The notes beneath the pieces are model-generated. The model searched no databases, was not told where the DNA came from, and saw nothing but the letters and a program-made list of their open reading frames with translations. This document shows, piece by piece, positions 1-8,741 of a stretch of 64,000 nucleotides of DNA (the stretch's first letter is position 1; each line of letters opens with the position of its first letter). The stretch is from Bradyrhizobium sp. SZCCT0231 (GTDB taxonomy: Bacteria; Pseudomonadota; Alphaproteobacteria; Rhizobiales; Xanthobacteraceae), in the NCBI RefSeq assembly GCF_018130245.1, contig NZ_JAFCKP010000006.1, forward strand, positions 1 through 64,000. Reading direction: 5' to 3'. Position numbers and translations under genes: made by a program.

Positions 1-124
1 CTGGAATTTGGCGCCGCCGCACGAAAGCCTTCGTCTGGCGCGCACTCGTCTCAAGCTGCTCAGCTCCACCCAGCTGCGCAACCACTCTCGTCCAGTCCTC
101 GTTCAGAAGCGATTCGTCTGCCAT
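1..124 (-). CDS. IS4-like transposase, N-terminal part (cut by window edge)
   Basis: Reading leftward from the ATG at 124 gives an open frame of 41 codons that runs off the window edge. It begins MADESLLNEDWTRVVAQLGG and continues with a segment ending KAFVRRRQIP. I recognise this as the usual start of IS4-family transposases common in Bradyrhizobium (acidic start, DW, LGG, then KAF-R-R-I). Only the N-terminus is present, so the DDE catalytic residues cannot be seen. A near-perfect palindrome lies just upstream of the start. Recognition is from memory of the family; whether the element is intact cannot be judged here. Confidence 0.6.
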   Translation of the reverse strand, partial: MADESLLNEDWTRVVAQLGGAEQLETSARQTKAFVRRRQIP

Positions 125-130
125 GCCCCT

Positions 131-150
131 TGGAATCACGTGTGATTCCA
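131..150. repeat. 20-bp palindrome upstream of the transposase start
   Basis: TGGAATCACGTGTGATTCCA has 9-bp arms around a 2-nt centre. It lies 6 nt upstream of the transposase ATG, so it could be an operator or a structure overlapping the ribosome binding site. It could also belong to the end of the insertion sequence. Role inferred only from position. Confidence 0.4.
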
Positions 151-766
151 ACACTCAAGAATAAACTTAACGCCTATGGGGAAGGCCGGGTGCAGACTGG
201 CACCCGCGGTCTGCTGCGCGAGTAGCGCACGCAGAAAGAACCGCACAGCAGCATACAGGTGTAGCCAATCACTCGGCCTTCCCTGCGCGATGGTCGGACG
301 GCTTATGCCGCGCTCTCCCGGGAGCCGAATTCCCTCTGGCCTCCCTCACCTTCGCGAAAGTCGCTAACACCGCGCCGGTTGACGCCACTGTCACATTCGC
401 CAAGGCTCGACCGTAGCAACGACGGCCAGGACCACACGGTTTTGCCGTACGCACGGCCCGCCATTTCGCCGCAGTTTTCCCAGCCCCGTCGACGGAGCCG
501 GAAACTTACAGGCGAGACGAACCTGACAGCGCCGTTCGTCCGCACGAAGCCTCGGGCTCACGGAGAGCAATCCGCCCTGCCCTTGGCTTGTCGCGCCCGA
601 CGCTGCTGCGTCCACCGCAAGCCCAGCTCGCGACAATGACGACCTCATGATCGCCCTCAAGGATGAGCCGGGATGGGCAACACATACGTTATTTCCGAAT
701 TTCGGTAAAGCGGAATATTTCGATGCAGTGGGATTGACACGGGAGCGAAACACCGAGCTTCCCGGC
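151..766. other. No recognisable gene
   Basis: About 600 bp between the partial transposase and the palindromic repeat. Several short frames are open on both strands, but they are rich in Arg, Ser and Ala, mutually overlapping, and have no ribosome binding site or family resemblance. I see no RNA gene. It may be decayed insertion-sequence flank. Confidence 0.5.
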
Positions 767-871
767 GTCATTCCGGGGCGCCGCAAAGCGGCGAGCCCGG
801 AATCCATTTAGCCGATTGCCCTGCCGCCCGATGGATTCCGGGCTCGATGCTGCGCATCGCCCCGGAATGAC
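767..871. repeat. Nested palindromic (REP-like) element
   Basis: Two perfect inverted repeats are nested. The outer 14-bp arms are GTCATTCCGGGGCG at 767-780 and its complement at 858-871. The inner 16-bp arms are at 792-807 (CGAGCCCGGAATCCAT) and 831-846. Both arm types share the core CCGGAAT. The element could fold into a long cruciform or RNA hairpin and sits just past the 3' end of the minus-strand hydrolase gene. This sequence type is a dispersed intergenic repeat in Bradyrhizobium genomes, to my knowledge. Confidence 0.75.
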
Positions 872-884
872 AGGAGGGAGAGCG

Positions 885-1844
885 TCACCCCCTCCGCGGC
901 ACCGGCGTTCCATCCGCCATCGTCGTCACGCCCTTACGCTCCACGATCATCTCGTAGGCCCGCGGCTGGCGGTGGACGTCGAAATTGAAGGTGGTGCGCT
1001 TGTAGGAGTTGCAGAGATCGAGATCGCAGCGCGCAAGCGCGATCTCGTCGCCCTTGGTGGTGCAGGCCGCGATGATCTCGCCCGAGGGCGCGATGATGCA
1101 GCTGCCGCCGATCTGATCGACGCCCTCCTCGAGGCCGGCCTTGGCGACGCCGACCACGAAAGTGCCGTTCTGATAGGCGCCGGCCTGCATCACCAGGTGA
1201 TTGTGGAACAGCGAGAGATCGTCATGCTCGGGCGCGGGCGGATTGTGCACCGGCGTGTTGTAGCCGATCAGCACCATCTCGACACCCTGCAGGCCCATCA
1301 CGCGATAGGTCTCGCTCCAGCGGCGGTCGTTGCAGATCGCCATGCCCATCTTGCCGCCGAAGGCATCGACGACGCCGAAGCCGCCGCCCGGCTCGAAATA
1401 GCGCTTCTCCAGATGCTGAAACGCGCGCCACGGCTCGTGCTCGGCGTGGCCGGGCAGATGGACCTTGCGGTACTTCCCGACGATCGCGCCGCTCTTGTCG
1501 ACGAGAATGGAGGCATTGTAGCGCCTGGCGATGCCGGCCTCGGTCGTCAGCTCGGCGTAGCCGAGGTAAAATCCGATGCCGATCTCACGGGCGAGGTCGA
1601 ACAGGGCTTGCGTCTCCGGCCCCGGCATCTCGCGCTCGAAGAAGCTGTCGGTCTCGGCCTGGTCCTCGAAGTACCAGCGCGGAAAGAACGTGGTCAGCGC
1701 CAGCTCGGGATAGATGATCAGGTCGCAACCGCAAGCCCGCGCCTGGCGCATCAACGCCATCAGCCGCGAGACCACCGCGGTCCTGCTCTCGCTCCTCGCG
1801 ATCGGGCCAAGCTGGCCGGCTGCGATGGTCACAAATCTCGCCAC
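885..1844 (-). CDS. N-carbamoyl-D-amino-acid hydrolase (nitrilase superfamily)
   Basis: A 319-residue carbon-nitrogen hydrolase, about the usual length of D-carbamoylases (near 304). It hydrolyses N-carbamoyl-D-amino acids to D-amino acid, CO2 and ammonia, the last step of the hydantoin pathway, in the cytosol. The catalytic triad is visible: Glu47 in PELALTTFFPRW, Lys127 in KYRKVHLPGH and Cys171 in AICNDRRW. The family motifs HLEKRYFEPG, GYNTPVHNPP and the C-terminal HRQPRAYE also match D-carbamoylase closely. No hydantoinase gene is adjacent, so the physiological substrate could be another N-carbamoyl compound such as a pyrimidine breakdown product. It is a single gene, ending just before the palindromic repeat. 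Confidence 0.9.
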   Translation of the reverse strand: MARFVTIAAGQLGPIARSESRTAVVSRLMALMRQARACGCDLIIYPELALTTFFPRWYFEDQAETDSFFEREMPGPETQALFDLAREIGIGFYLGYAELTTEAGIARRYNASILVDKSGAIVGKYRKVHLPGHAEHEPWRAFQHLEKRYFEPGGGFGVVDAFGGKMGMAICNDRRWSETYRVMGLQGVEMVLIGYNTPVHNPPAPEHDDLSLFHNHLVMQAGAYQNGTFVVGVAKAGLEEGVDQIGGSCIIAPSGEIIAACTTKGDEIALARCDLDLCNSYKRTTFNFDVHRQPRAYEMIVERKGVTTMADGTPVPRRG

Positions 1845-2109
1845 GTGTCATTCCTTCGTTTTTCCGAGTGCGCCGGGCTTGGGCCGACGCCGCACGCACA
1901 GGCCGCCTCGGCCCTTCGTCCTGATGGCACAATCAAATTTCGTGCCTGCGGGTATCTTCGTGCGGACGCCAGACGAGCGCGCGCCGAAACTCAGGGAATT
2001 TCGTTGCCGATCTGCAACGGTTCCCCACGGTCTGAAGCCGGACAAGACAAACTCCCATTCCGGCCACGAACCGCTCTCACAAGGCCGTGAGACTATCAGG
2101 GGAATGACG

Positions 2110-2334
2110 ATGCGTGCACAACGCGTTTGGAAAGTGAATGGGGCCGCAAGCATCGGGCAGCTCCAATCCAGGCTGGACGACCTGAACAAGCGTCTCAGCC
2201 AACTCGAAAACCAGAATCCGGAGAATTGGAAGCTCGAAGAGCTGAGATCTAGCGCGCTCCGCCTGTCGCGCGAGATCGACGACATCCGCTGCGCCGAGGC
2301 GACGGCGGCCTTGAGCGAGCTGCTGCGGAAGTAG
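2110..2334 (+). CDS. Small coiled-coil hypothetical protein
   Basis: A 74-residue charged protein with no signal peptide. Residues 14 to 55 form leucine-rich heptads (QLQSRLDDLNKRLSQLENQ and on), predicting a coiled coil. ATG 2110 is preferred over ATG 2104 because the CAGGGGA just upstream is then at usable spacing. Codon use is consistent with a real gene. I do not recognise the family; a structural or adaptor role is only a guess. Confidence 0.55.
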   Translation: MRAQRVWKVNGAASIGQLQSRLDDLNKRLSQLENQNPENWKLEELRSSALRLSREIDDIRCAEATAALSELLRK

Positions 2335-2444
2335 TCCGGCCGCCGATTCGCATCGCGTGCAAGGAACCAAGCTCCACGGCGGCTATTTCCATGCAGAGCA
2401 TGGAGCAAGATCATCGCGCCACATCGCGCTGTGAGGGATTTCGC

Positions 2445-2771
2445 ATGACATCGGACCCCGAGGAGTCGGTGCGGTTGCAGGGCTACGGCGAGATGACGCT
2501 GCGCACGGCCGTCGAGACGCTGATGCTGCTCGCGCCGCGCGAACGATCCGAGGCCGCCGTCTTCCGCGTCCGTGATGGCGTGCGCCTGGCGCAAAGCGAG
2601 ATCGCCGAGCTCGCATCAAGCTGGGGCATCGAGCCGGCGCCCCACGTGCGATCGCCGAGACTGGTCCCGGAGCAGCACTGGCCGGACATCGTGCGCGCCA
2701 TGGTGCGCGAAGCTCCGCTGCCGTCGCTGCTGGTGGCGTTTCTGGTGGGGGTGTTGGTGGCGCGGCGGTAG
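2445..2771 (+). CDS. Hypothetical protein with C-terminal membrane anchor
   Basis: A 108-residue protein with a cytosolic, charged body and a short hydrophobic C-terminus (SLLVAFLVGVLVARR), so probably tail-anchored in the inner membrane. The start at 2445 (MTSDPEESVRL) is chosen because GAGGGA lies 7 nt upstream; an in-frame ATG at 2391 would add 18 weakly coding residues. No family recognised. Transcribed towards the TctC gene, whose stop is 33 nt away on the other strand. Confidence 0.6.
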   Translation: MTSDPEESVRLQGYGEMTLRTAVETLMLLAPRERSEAAVFRVRDGVRLAQSEIAELASSWGIEPAPHVRSPRLVPEQHWPDIVRAMVREAPLPSLLVAFLVGVLVARR

Positions 2772-2804
2772 TCCTGCAACAACCGCCGGCTACGGCAGGA
2801 TCGA

Positions 2805-3779
2805 TCATTTCTGCTCGTTTGCTTTCATCTCTTCGGCGTAGGGACGCAAAGCCACGGACATGTCGTCGAGGCGCTTCTGCCACTCAGCACCGGGCATGAA
2901 GGCGATCACCGGCTCGTCGCCGGGCGAGCCCGTCAGGTATTCGGGATTGCGCAGCCCCTCCGCAATCCCGGCTTCCAGCTTCCTGACGATGTCGTCCGGA
3001 ACGGCCTTGGGGACCGCAAAGCCGCGCTCGGCCGTCGACGTGACCGGAAAGCCCACCTCTTCTGCCGTCGGAACATCGGGCAGCGATGCAAAGCGCTTCT
3101 TCGACAGGATCGCGATGACGCGAAGTGGTCCCTTGTTGGTGCCATGCAGCTCGGGAATCTCGCTGAGACTGACCATTCCGACTTCCAGATGCCCACCCAA
3201 AAGATCGGTGCGCTGTGCCGCCGTTCCTCTGTAGGAGATTTCGTTGGGCTCGACCTTCGCGACGGCCGCGAGCATGCGAATGGCCAGATGGCCGTTCGTG
3301 CCGGCGCCGTTGTGACCGAAGCTCACCGAGCCCGGCTTGCTGCGAAGCGCGGCTATGACAGCCGACAGATCCTCAAATCTGCTGTTCGCGGGCACCACGA
3401 TCACGTTCGGATCTTCGACGACCCGTGCGACCAGCCGAATCTCGTCCGTGGTGTATTGGGTTTTGCGGGTCATCGGCAGGAAATTGTAGCCCGGCACGTT
3501 GACGACACCCATCGCATAGGCATCGGGCGCTGCGCGCGCGATCGAGGCAAACGCAATCTCGCCGCCGGCGCCGGGCCTGTTCAGGACGACAAATTTCGCC
3601 TTGCCGCCAAGCGCGCGCTCGACAAAGGGCAGCAGCTTGCGAGCCATGACATCGGTGCCGCCGCCCGGCGCAAAGCCGACCACGACCTCGATCGGCTTGT
3701 CGTCCGGCCACGCGGCCCATGCCGATCCGGAGGCGGCAAAGCCAAACGCTGCAACGAGCGCGACGATTGTCCTATTCAT
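2805..3779 (-). CDS. Bug/TctC-family tripartite tricarboxylate transporter binding protein
   Basis: A 324-residue periplasmic binding protein, the typical length for the Bug family. The start at 3779 gives a clear Sec signal peptide (MNRTIVALVAAFGFAASGSA, cleavage near AWA-AWP). The mature part starts with the family signature DDKPIEVVVGFAPGGGTDVMAR, followed by VLNRPGAGGEIAFASIARA. Proteins of this family bind carboxylates or other small acids; the ligand cannot be told from sequence. No TctA/TctB membrane genes are in the window, so it is an orphan, as is common in this family. A perfect CRP-class palindrome lies about 180 bp upstream. Confidence 0.88.
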   Translation of the reverse strand: MNRTIVALVAAFGFAASGSAWAAWPDDKPIEVVVGFAPGGGTDVMARKLLPFVERALGGKAKFVVLNRPGAGGEIAFASIARAAPDAYAMGVVNVPGYNFLPMTRKTQYTTDEIRLVARVVEDPNVIVVPANSRFEDLSAVIAALRSKPGSVSFGHNGAGTNGHLAIRMLAAVAKVEPNEISYRGTAAQRTDLLGGHLEVGMVSLSEIPELHGTNKGPLRVIAILSKKRFASLPDVPTAEEVGFPVTSTAERGFAVPKAVPDDIVRKLEAGIAEGLRNPEYLTGSPGDEPVIAFMPGAEWQKRLDDMSVALRPYAEEMKANEQK

Positions 3780-3960
3780 GATTTCCAACCCTGTTCTTGT
3801 TATTGGCCGATTGCGCAACCGGCTCTTGGCGCATTTAGCCGGCGGCATGATGGGATGGCAACCGGTCTCCCGCGCGGGAGCTTGCGCCGCGCGCCAGCGA
3901 CTTCAGCGACGGCGGGACGAGTTGCCTTCGGCCGCCGCCATTGCGGCTTAATTTATTGCC

Positions 3961-3980
3961 CGTGTGAACCATTTCACACG
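3961..3980. promoter_or_regulatory. CRP-class palindrome TGTGA-N6-TCACA upstream of the Bug gene
   Basis: CGTGTGAACCATTTCACACG has perfect 8-bp arms and contains TGTGA-N6-TCACA at 3963-3978, the classical CRP half-site arrangement. It lies in the 366-bp gap between the Bug gene (minus, start 3779) and the hypothetical gene at 4146. The rest of that gap shows no gene. The regulator is unknown; a CRP-like or GntR-like protein could bind. Confidence 0.5.
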
Positions 3981-4145
3981 CTTGGCACAAACGACATCGC
4001 TAGGCTGACATCCTGGAGGCGAGGTCCGTCCCCGCCGCAACTGCAATAACATTGTGACAGCGCGCAGGACGGGTTGAGCGAAGCGAAACCCATCGAAATC
4101 ACCTCTACGAGATCAAGTGATGGGTCTCGCAAGGCTCTACCCATT

Positions 4146-4469
4146 CTACGAGCTGCCTATCGCGCCGGACCCATGCAGCGCGCTGCGCGCAGCCGTGAGG
4201 AGCTGTTCAAGCCGCTCGGACTGAGACAGCAACTGACTTGTCGTGGCCCCGCTCGGCAATTGGTCGATGAACGATCGGATGCAGGAGTTCGCGAGATCGA
4301 GCACGAAGATCGCTCGTCGCAGATCCTCAGTCGACCGAAGCTGCCGACCTTCAACTATTGAGACGAGCGTAGCGGCCTGCGCCAAAACAGTTGACGGCCC
4401 GTAGTGCCACGGCTTTGCCCGACCGTGTGGGCATGGGCGAAGCCCACGGAATTTCAAGACCGTAGACAT
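4146..4469 (-). CDS. Hypothetical protein
   Basis: A 107-residue frame with codon use like its neighbours. The central part (residues 30 to 100) looks like an amphipathic helical protein, with a segment starting TEDLRRAIFVLDLANSCI and ending QLLTAARSALHG. There is no signal peptide or membrane segment and no recognised family. The first 25 residues are Pro/Arg-rich and may not be translated. Downstream (4470-4749) about 280 bp hold no gene. Confidence 0.4.
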   Translation of the reverse strand: MSTVLKFRGLRPCPHGRAKPWHYGPSTVLAQAATLVSIVEGRQLRSTEDLRRAIFVLDLANSCIRSFIDQLPSGATTSQLLSQSERLEQLLTAARSALHGSGAIGSS

Positions 4470-4749
4470 GAGCTCTGCAATCTCTGGGCTTCATGCCCAT
4501 TTCGCATCAAAAGCAACAAGCAAACAAATTGGACAAGCTACAAACCGCGCTCTCGTGAAGTAACTTTCACGCGGAACCTGTTAACAGCGGCTATATCCTG
4601 AGCGGCAAGCGGTTACGAATACCGAACACACCAGAAGAATCGATGTCGAAATTCTGCAGGCGTGGGAGATGGAAAGCCTGGCCCCGTAATACTCCGGGGA
4701 TCAAACGTTGCGGCAGATCAAGCGGCCATGAAGTGGTAGCACTCATATC

Positions 4750-5739
4750 GTGATGCAACCACTCAGAGGCCCGATGTGCAGGGACGGTCTACCGATACTT
4801 ACGCCTCGATTCTTTCGCTTCAGCGATGTCGACGAGTTCCGCAGCGCAGTGCGAAACCTGGACGTTGAATTTACACCGTTCGTGCGGAAAATCTCCGCTG
4901 CGCAGGTCATTCTGAGCCTGCCGGGTTGCGACATCAATTTCACGCAATCCTTTCCACGAATAGTCGAAGGCCAGCTCGGCCCGAATTGTACCGCCGTAGC
5001 GTTCTCGATGGATGACGGGGCGCCAATTCGGTTCAACGGCGTGGAGAGAGATCGGTCGGTCATTACGATCGGCGGGGGCGGCTCGGTTTACACCACCGTT
5101 GAACGAACTGCGCACCAGTACACGTCAATCGTCTTCACGAAGGACATGCAAGACCGTGGTTGGCCCGAAACAGGACCCAACTGGAAGGTATTTGAAACGG
5201 ACGCGACCGCAGAACATCGGCTGCGCGAACTGGTGAGGCAGATCCTGTTCAATTCCGGGAACATCGCCGCTTCGGATGCGAACGGGATTTCGCTTGCGAT
5301 CCGTGAGTCCCTTCTTGCCGCGATCGATGCCGCGTTCGCCGCAATTGTCGATGCGAAGTGGGCCTCTCGCGCGAACTCCATTCGTCAATTCAGGATCTTC
5401 CGGGACATTCAGGCCGTCTTGTCCGGGAGCATAGGCCGGCCGGTCTACAGCGAAGAGCTGGCGCGCCAAGTTGGCGTCTCGGTACGAACCATGCACGATA
5501 CCGTTCAGCGGTTCCGGGGAATGAGCCTCCATCGATATCTACGCCTGAGGCGGCTATGGCTTGTCCGACAACAATTGCTGGCGGGGGCCGGCACCGTCAA
5601 AGCCTGCGCACTTGCCTGCGGATTTTGGCATATGGGTGATTTCGCGCGGACCTATCGTTCGCAGTTCGGCGAGGCGCCTTCTGAGACACTGACCAGATCG
5701 CCGCGATCGATGCTTCGCGAGGATGCCCGTGAAGCGTAG
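4750..5739 (+). CDS. AraC-family transcriptional regulator
   Basis: A 329-residue cytosolic regulator. The N-terminal part (about 20 to 200) is a ligand-sensing region resembling the AraC-binding-like type, with a beta-rich segment holding IGGGGSVYTTVERT. The C-terminal 100 residues form the double helix-turn-helix: YSEELARQVGVSVRTMHDTV for the first and VKACALACGFWHMGDFARTY for the second, ending in the usual FGEAPSETL. The target is unknown; no obvious partner gene lies next to it, and the nearby genes are on the opposite strand. Confidence 0.85.
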   Translation: MMQPLRGPMCRDGLPILTPRFFRFSDVDEFRSAVRNLDVEFTPFVRKISAAQVILSLPGCDINFTQSFPRIVEGQLGPNCTAVAFSMDDGAPIRFNGVERDRSVITIGGGGSVYTTVERTAHQYTSIVFTKDMQDRGWPETGPNWKVFETDATAEHRLRELVRQILFNSGNIAASDANGISLAIRESLLAAIDAAFAAIVDAKWASRANSIRQFRIFRDIQAVLSGSIGRPVYSEELARQVGVSVRTMHDTVQRFRGMSLHRYLRLRRLWLVRQQLLAGAGTVKACALACGFWHMGDFARTYRSQFGEAPSETLTRSPRSMLREDAREA

Positions 5740-5829
5740 CAGAACGGACGAAAGCGCGCGCCTGCCTCTGCGCGATCCTTGTCGCGAGCGAAGATCAGCT
5801 CGAAGACGCATCCATGGCCAATCCCGAGA

Positions 5830-6504
5830 TCAGGAGGCCGGTGTCGCCATCTTCCTTGCCGGAAACCGCTTCAGGATTGCGACGACTTCGTCGTCGCTGA
5901 CCTGGCTGAAATCACGGTAATAGTAGCCGATTGCACCAAAATCCCGCGGCGTATCCAGGCAAACGATCGCGTCGACCTCCGTGTGCAGCCTCTGCAACGT
6001 GTCGAGCGGCGCGACCGGCACGGCAAGGACCAATTCCCTGGGCTCGCGCTTTCTCAGCGCCCGGATCGCTGCGAGCGTTGTCGCGCCTGTCGCAATACCA
6101 TCGTCGACGACGATCGCGACCTGCCCTTTGACGTCGGACCGTGCGCGGTCGCCGAGATAACGTTCGCGACGCCTCTCGATCTCGGCAAGCTCTTTCGTGC
6201 AGATGGCGTCGAACGTCTCCTCATTCACGGCGGTGAAATCGATGACGTCCTGGTTGCGAACGACGACCGGTTGATCTCCGTCGACGACGGCGCCCATCGC
6301 AAGTTCCGGCTGCACGGGCGCGCCGATCTTGCGCACCAGGACCAGATCGAGAGACGCTTCCAACCGTTCAGCGATCTCAGCCGCCACGGGAACTCCGCCG
6401 CGAGGCAGTGCCAGAATCACGGGATGGCGGCTCTTGTACTTCAAGAGAGCCCCAGCCAGCTGGCGGCCGGCGTCTTCTCTGTCCTGAAACAGCATGTCGG
6501 TCAT
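5830..6504 (-). CDS. Phosphoribosyltransferase-domain protein
   Basis: A 224-residue type I phosphoribosyltransferase fold. The PRPP-binding loop is clear at about residues 129 to 143 (VAIVVDDGIATGATT), and the N-terminal LALPRGGVPVAAEIA plus LVRKIGAP are typical of the family. The nucleobase substrate cannot be told; these proteins often sit in low-oxygen stress clusters with universal stress proteins rather than in purine operons. It is divergent from the 6596 gene, with a TTGAT-N4-GTCAA box between them, suggesting co-control by an FNR/FixK regulator. Confidence 0.85.
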   Translation of the reverse strand: MTDMLFQDREDAGRQLAGALLKYKSRHPVILALPRGGVPVAAEIAERLEASLDLVLVRKIGAPVQPELAMGAVVDGDQPVVVRNQDVIDFTAVNEETFDAICTKELAEIERRRERYLGDRARSDVKGQVAIVVDDGIATGATTLAAIRALRKREPRELVLAVPVAPLDTLQRLHTEVDAIVCLDTPRDFGAIGYYYRDFSQVSDDEVVAILKRFPARKMATPAS

Positions 6505-6548
6505 CCGCTTGAGTTTCGGACAGACTATTGCTCCGCTGCCCCCGATCG

Positions 6549-6562
6549 TTGATCGGCGTCAA
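6549..6562. promoter_or_regulatory. FNR/FixK-type box TTGATCGGCGTCAA
   Basis: Matches TTGA-N6-TCAA, the pattern bound by FNR/FixK regulators. It is centred between the divergent phosphoribosyltransferase gene (start 6504) and the kinase-like gene (start 6596). Distance to the two starts is 45 and 34 bp. Binding itself is inferred. Confidence 0.6.
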
Positions 6563-6595
6563 ACCGCTTCTCACTTCGTTTGGCAAAAGGTCGTC

Positions 6596-7675
6596 ATGCT
6601 GGACGACCGCCAGAACGAACCTTCGATCCGGGATGCCGATAACGACAGCATCTCTGCCCTTGCGCGCAAGGTGGCGTTCCTGAATCGCCCTGAGAGCTAC
6701 ACCCCCGTCCCTGATCGCATTCAGACACGCGAGACCCACATGTCCTGGGTCTTCATGAATGGCGCCCGAGTGTACAAGCTCAAGAAGCCGGTCCGCTTTC
6801 CCTATCTCGACTTCTCGACGCCGGCTCGCCGCAGGATGGCGTGCCTGGCGGAAGCTGCCCTCAACCGCCGGCTCGCACCCGACGTTTATCTTGGCGTCGT
6901 TCCACTGACCGAAACGGCCTCGGGATACGCGATTGACGGCCCTGGTCCCGTGGCTGATTGGCTCGTCGTGATGCGCAGGCTGAGCGAGGACGAAACGCTC
7001 GACGCCAGGCTCCGCATTGGCAGCGCTCGCCGGACCGACGCCGAGCAACTGGCCGTGGTTCTCGCACGCTTCTATTCGCACGCCGCGCGGATCTTGATCG
7101 CTCCGGAGACTTACCTGGCTTCGCTGCACGAAGCAGCCGTGCTTGATTGGCAAATACTGCTGAATCCCCGCTTCGACCTGCCATGCGGCAAGATCTTGCG
7201 TATCGCATCCGTCCAAAAGCGATTTCTCAAAGAGAGGGCTTCAATGCTCATCGACCGGGTCTCGCGAAGGCTTATCGTCGATGGCCACGGCGACCTGAGA
7301 CCGGAGCACCTCTGGCTAACACCTCCCCATCCCATCATCGACTGTCTCGAGTTCAATGCCCGTCTGCGGGCCAGCGATGCGTTGGATGAGATCGCATTTC
7401 TGCACCTGGAATGCGAGAGGCTTGGCGGCCGGCGGTTCGGCGATGCGATCCGACAGCGGCTGGCGCGCGTGCTACACGATGCCCCCGCGAGCGGCGTATT
7501 CCTGTTTTATCGACTTGGCCGCGCGATGCTGCGAGCGCGCTTGTCCATCGCGCACTTGTTCGACGCGCATCCGCGCACGCCTGAAAAATGGCCTCGACTT
7601 GCGCAGACCTATCTCACGCTCGCCGCATCCGATGCGAAGCGGCTTGAACGGCTTCTCTCGGGCAGATCGAGCTGA
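6596..7675 (+). CDS. Aminoglycoside-phosphotransferase-like / gluconate-kinase-like protein (COG2187 type)
   Basis: A 359-residue soluble protein. The start at 6596 is preferred because AAAAGG lies 5 nt upstream and the longer frame would cover the regulatory box. The family signature is visible: HMSWVFMNGARVYKLKKPVR near residue 50, the kinase-like catalytic motif VDGHGDLRPEHLW near 230, and the metal-binding IDCLEFNARLR near 250. It lacks the C-terminal P-loop kinase domain found in some relatives. The substrate is not known. It is convergent with the PRPP synthetase homologue, and its promoter is shared with the phosphoribosyltransferase. Confidence 0.75.
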   Translation: MLDDRQNEPSIRDADNDSISALARKVAFLNRPESYTPVPDRIQTRETHMSWVFMNGARVYKLKKPVRFPYLDFSTPARRRMACLAEAALNRRLAPDVYLGVVPLTETASGYAIDGPGPVADWLVVMRRLSEDETLDARLRIGSARRTDAEQLAVVLARFYSHAARILIAPETYLASLHEAAVLDWQILLNPRFDLPCGKILRIASVQKRFLKERASMLIDRVSRRLIVDGHGDLRPEHLWLTPPHPIIDCLEFNARLRASDALDEIAFLHLECERLGGRRFGDAIRQRLARVLHDAPASGVFLFYRLGRAMLRARLSIAHLFDAHPRTPEKWPRLAQTYLTLAASDAKRLERLLSGRSS

Positions 7676-7681
7676 TCTCGT

Positions 7682-8710
7682 TCAGGCCTGGTACATCAGG
7701 AGGTCGGCGATGGATTCGTTCTGATGCAACCGTCTCATGGCCTCGGCCAGCAGCGGAGCTGCCGAGATCACCTCGAGCTTGGCAAGCACGGGCCCCGGAG
7801 GAAGCCGGAACGGCGGAACGGTGTCTGTGGCGATGATGCGGTCAACGGACGCGTCCGCAAGTACGGTTTCAGCCCCCGGCATGAACAGGCCGTGGGCAAC
7901 GCACGCAACGACGTTTCTCGCACCATGAGCCCGCGCTGCCCTGGCAGCACGAACCAGGGTGCCGCCGCCGCTGATGAGATCGTCGACGACGACGCAGAAC
8001 GCATTCGTCACCTCACCGGCAAACAAATCGCCGGACACGCGACCCGAGCTGCGATGCTTCTCGACGAAAGCCTTGCCTATCGGCCTTCCCAGGGCCTGCT
8101 CCAGCGCTTCCCGCAACAGATCGGCTCGCTTCCCACCGCCCAGATCCGGCGAGACAACGCTGATCGGCCTGTCGCCTGCGATCGATTTGATCTTTTCGAT
8201 CAGCAGCGGTGCGGTGGTGAGTGCAACGGACGGACAGCGAAATGCATTTTCGAAGGCAGCCTCATTATGCACATCGAGCGTGACGATCCTGGTTGTGCCG
8301 ACCGCCTCGAACAGAGACGCCAGATAGCGGAGGGTCACGGGATCATTCTCTTTCGTGCGGCGATCCTTTCGCGCATAGCAGAGATAGGGCGTGACCGCGG
8401 TCACGCTCGCAGCACCTGCATCCCTCAGTGCTCCGATGAAGAACAGCAGGCGACAAAGCTTGTCGTTCGGGCTTTCGACCGGACCGCCGTGAAGACTGTG
8501 AACGACAAAGGCGTCGCAACCGGCGACCGTATCGAGCGGACGGATCTTGTGCTCGCCGTCTTCAAAGCTGCGCTCTTCATGGGCGGCCAGCGAGCAGCCC
8601 AACGAGGTCGCGATTTTCTCGCCCAGCTCCGTGCTTCCATTCAGCGCGAACAGGCGCAGCCGATCGCTCCGCGTCAATGCGGTACGGGGCATCCAGCTAC
8701 TGTCCATCAT
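7682..8710 (-). CDS. Ribose-phosphate pyrophosphokinase homologue
   Basis: A 342-residue PRPP synthetase-family protein, slightly longer than the usual 310 to 320. It makes 5-phosphoribosyl diphosphate from ribose 5-phosphate and ATP. Both halves are visible: DVHNEAAFENAF in the middle and the PRPP loop as FCVVVDDLISGGGTLVRAA. The standard KRR(R)xxN flexible loop and the DLHxxQIQGFF motif of housekeeping Prs are altered, so this is likely a second, divergent paralogue. GGTGG upstream favours the start at 8710 over 8725. It follows the HPF gene on the same strand by 31 nt, so probably one transcript from the 9363 box. Confidence 0.8.
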   Translation of the reverse strand: MMDSSWMPRTALTRSDRLRLFALNGSTELGEKIATSLGCSLAAHEERSFEDGEHKIRPLDTVAGCDAFVVHSLHGGPVESPNDKLCRLLFFIGALRDAGAASVTAVTPYLCYARKDRRTKENDPVTLRYLASLFEAVGTTRIVTLDVHNEAAFENAFRCPSVALTTAPLLIEKIKSIAGDRPISVVSPDLGGGKRADLLREALEQALGRPIGKAFVEKHRSSGRVSGDLFAGEVTNAFCVVVDDLISGGGTLVRAARAARAHGARNVVACVAHGLFMPGAETVLADASVDRIIATDTVPPFRLPPGPVLAKLEVISAAPLLAEAMRRLHQNESIADLLMYQA

Positions 8711-8741
8711 AGGCACACCACCCATTGAGACGAGGAATCAT

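Noticed and set aside
391-807. Minus-strand frame of 138 codons near the left edge
   Set aside because: It runs into the palindromic repeat, has no ribosome binding site and no family features.
816-2090. Long plus-strand frame of 424 codons
   Set aside because: It is the antisense of the N-carbamoyl-amino-acid hydrolase, whose catalytic motifs on the minus strand are clear; the plus-strand product has no recognisable features.
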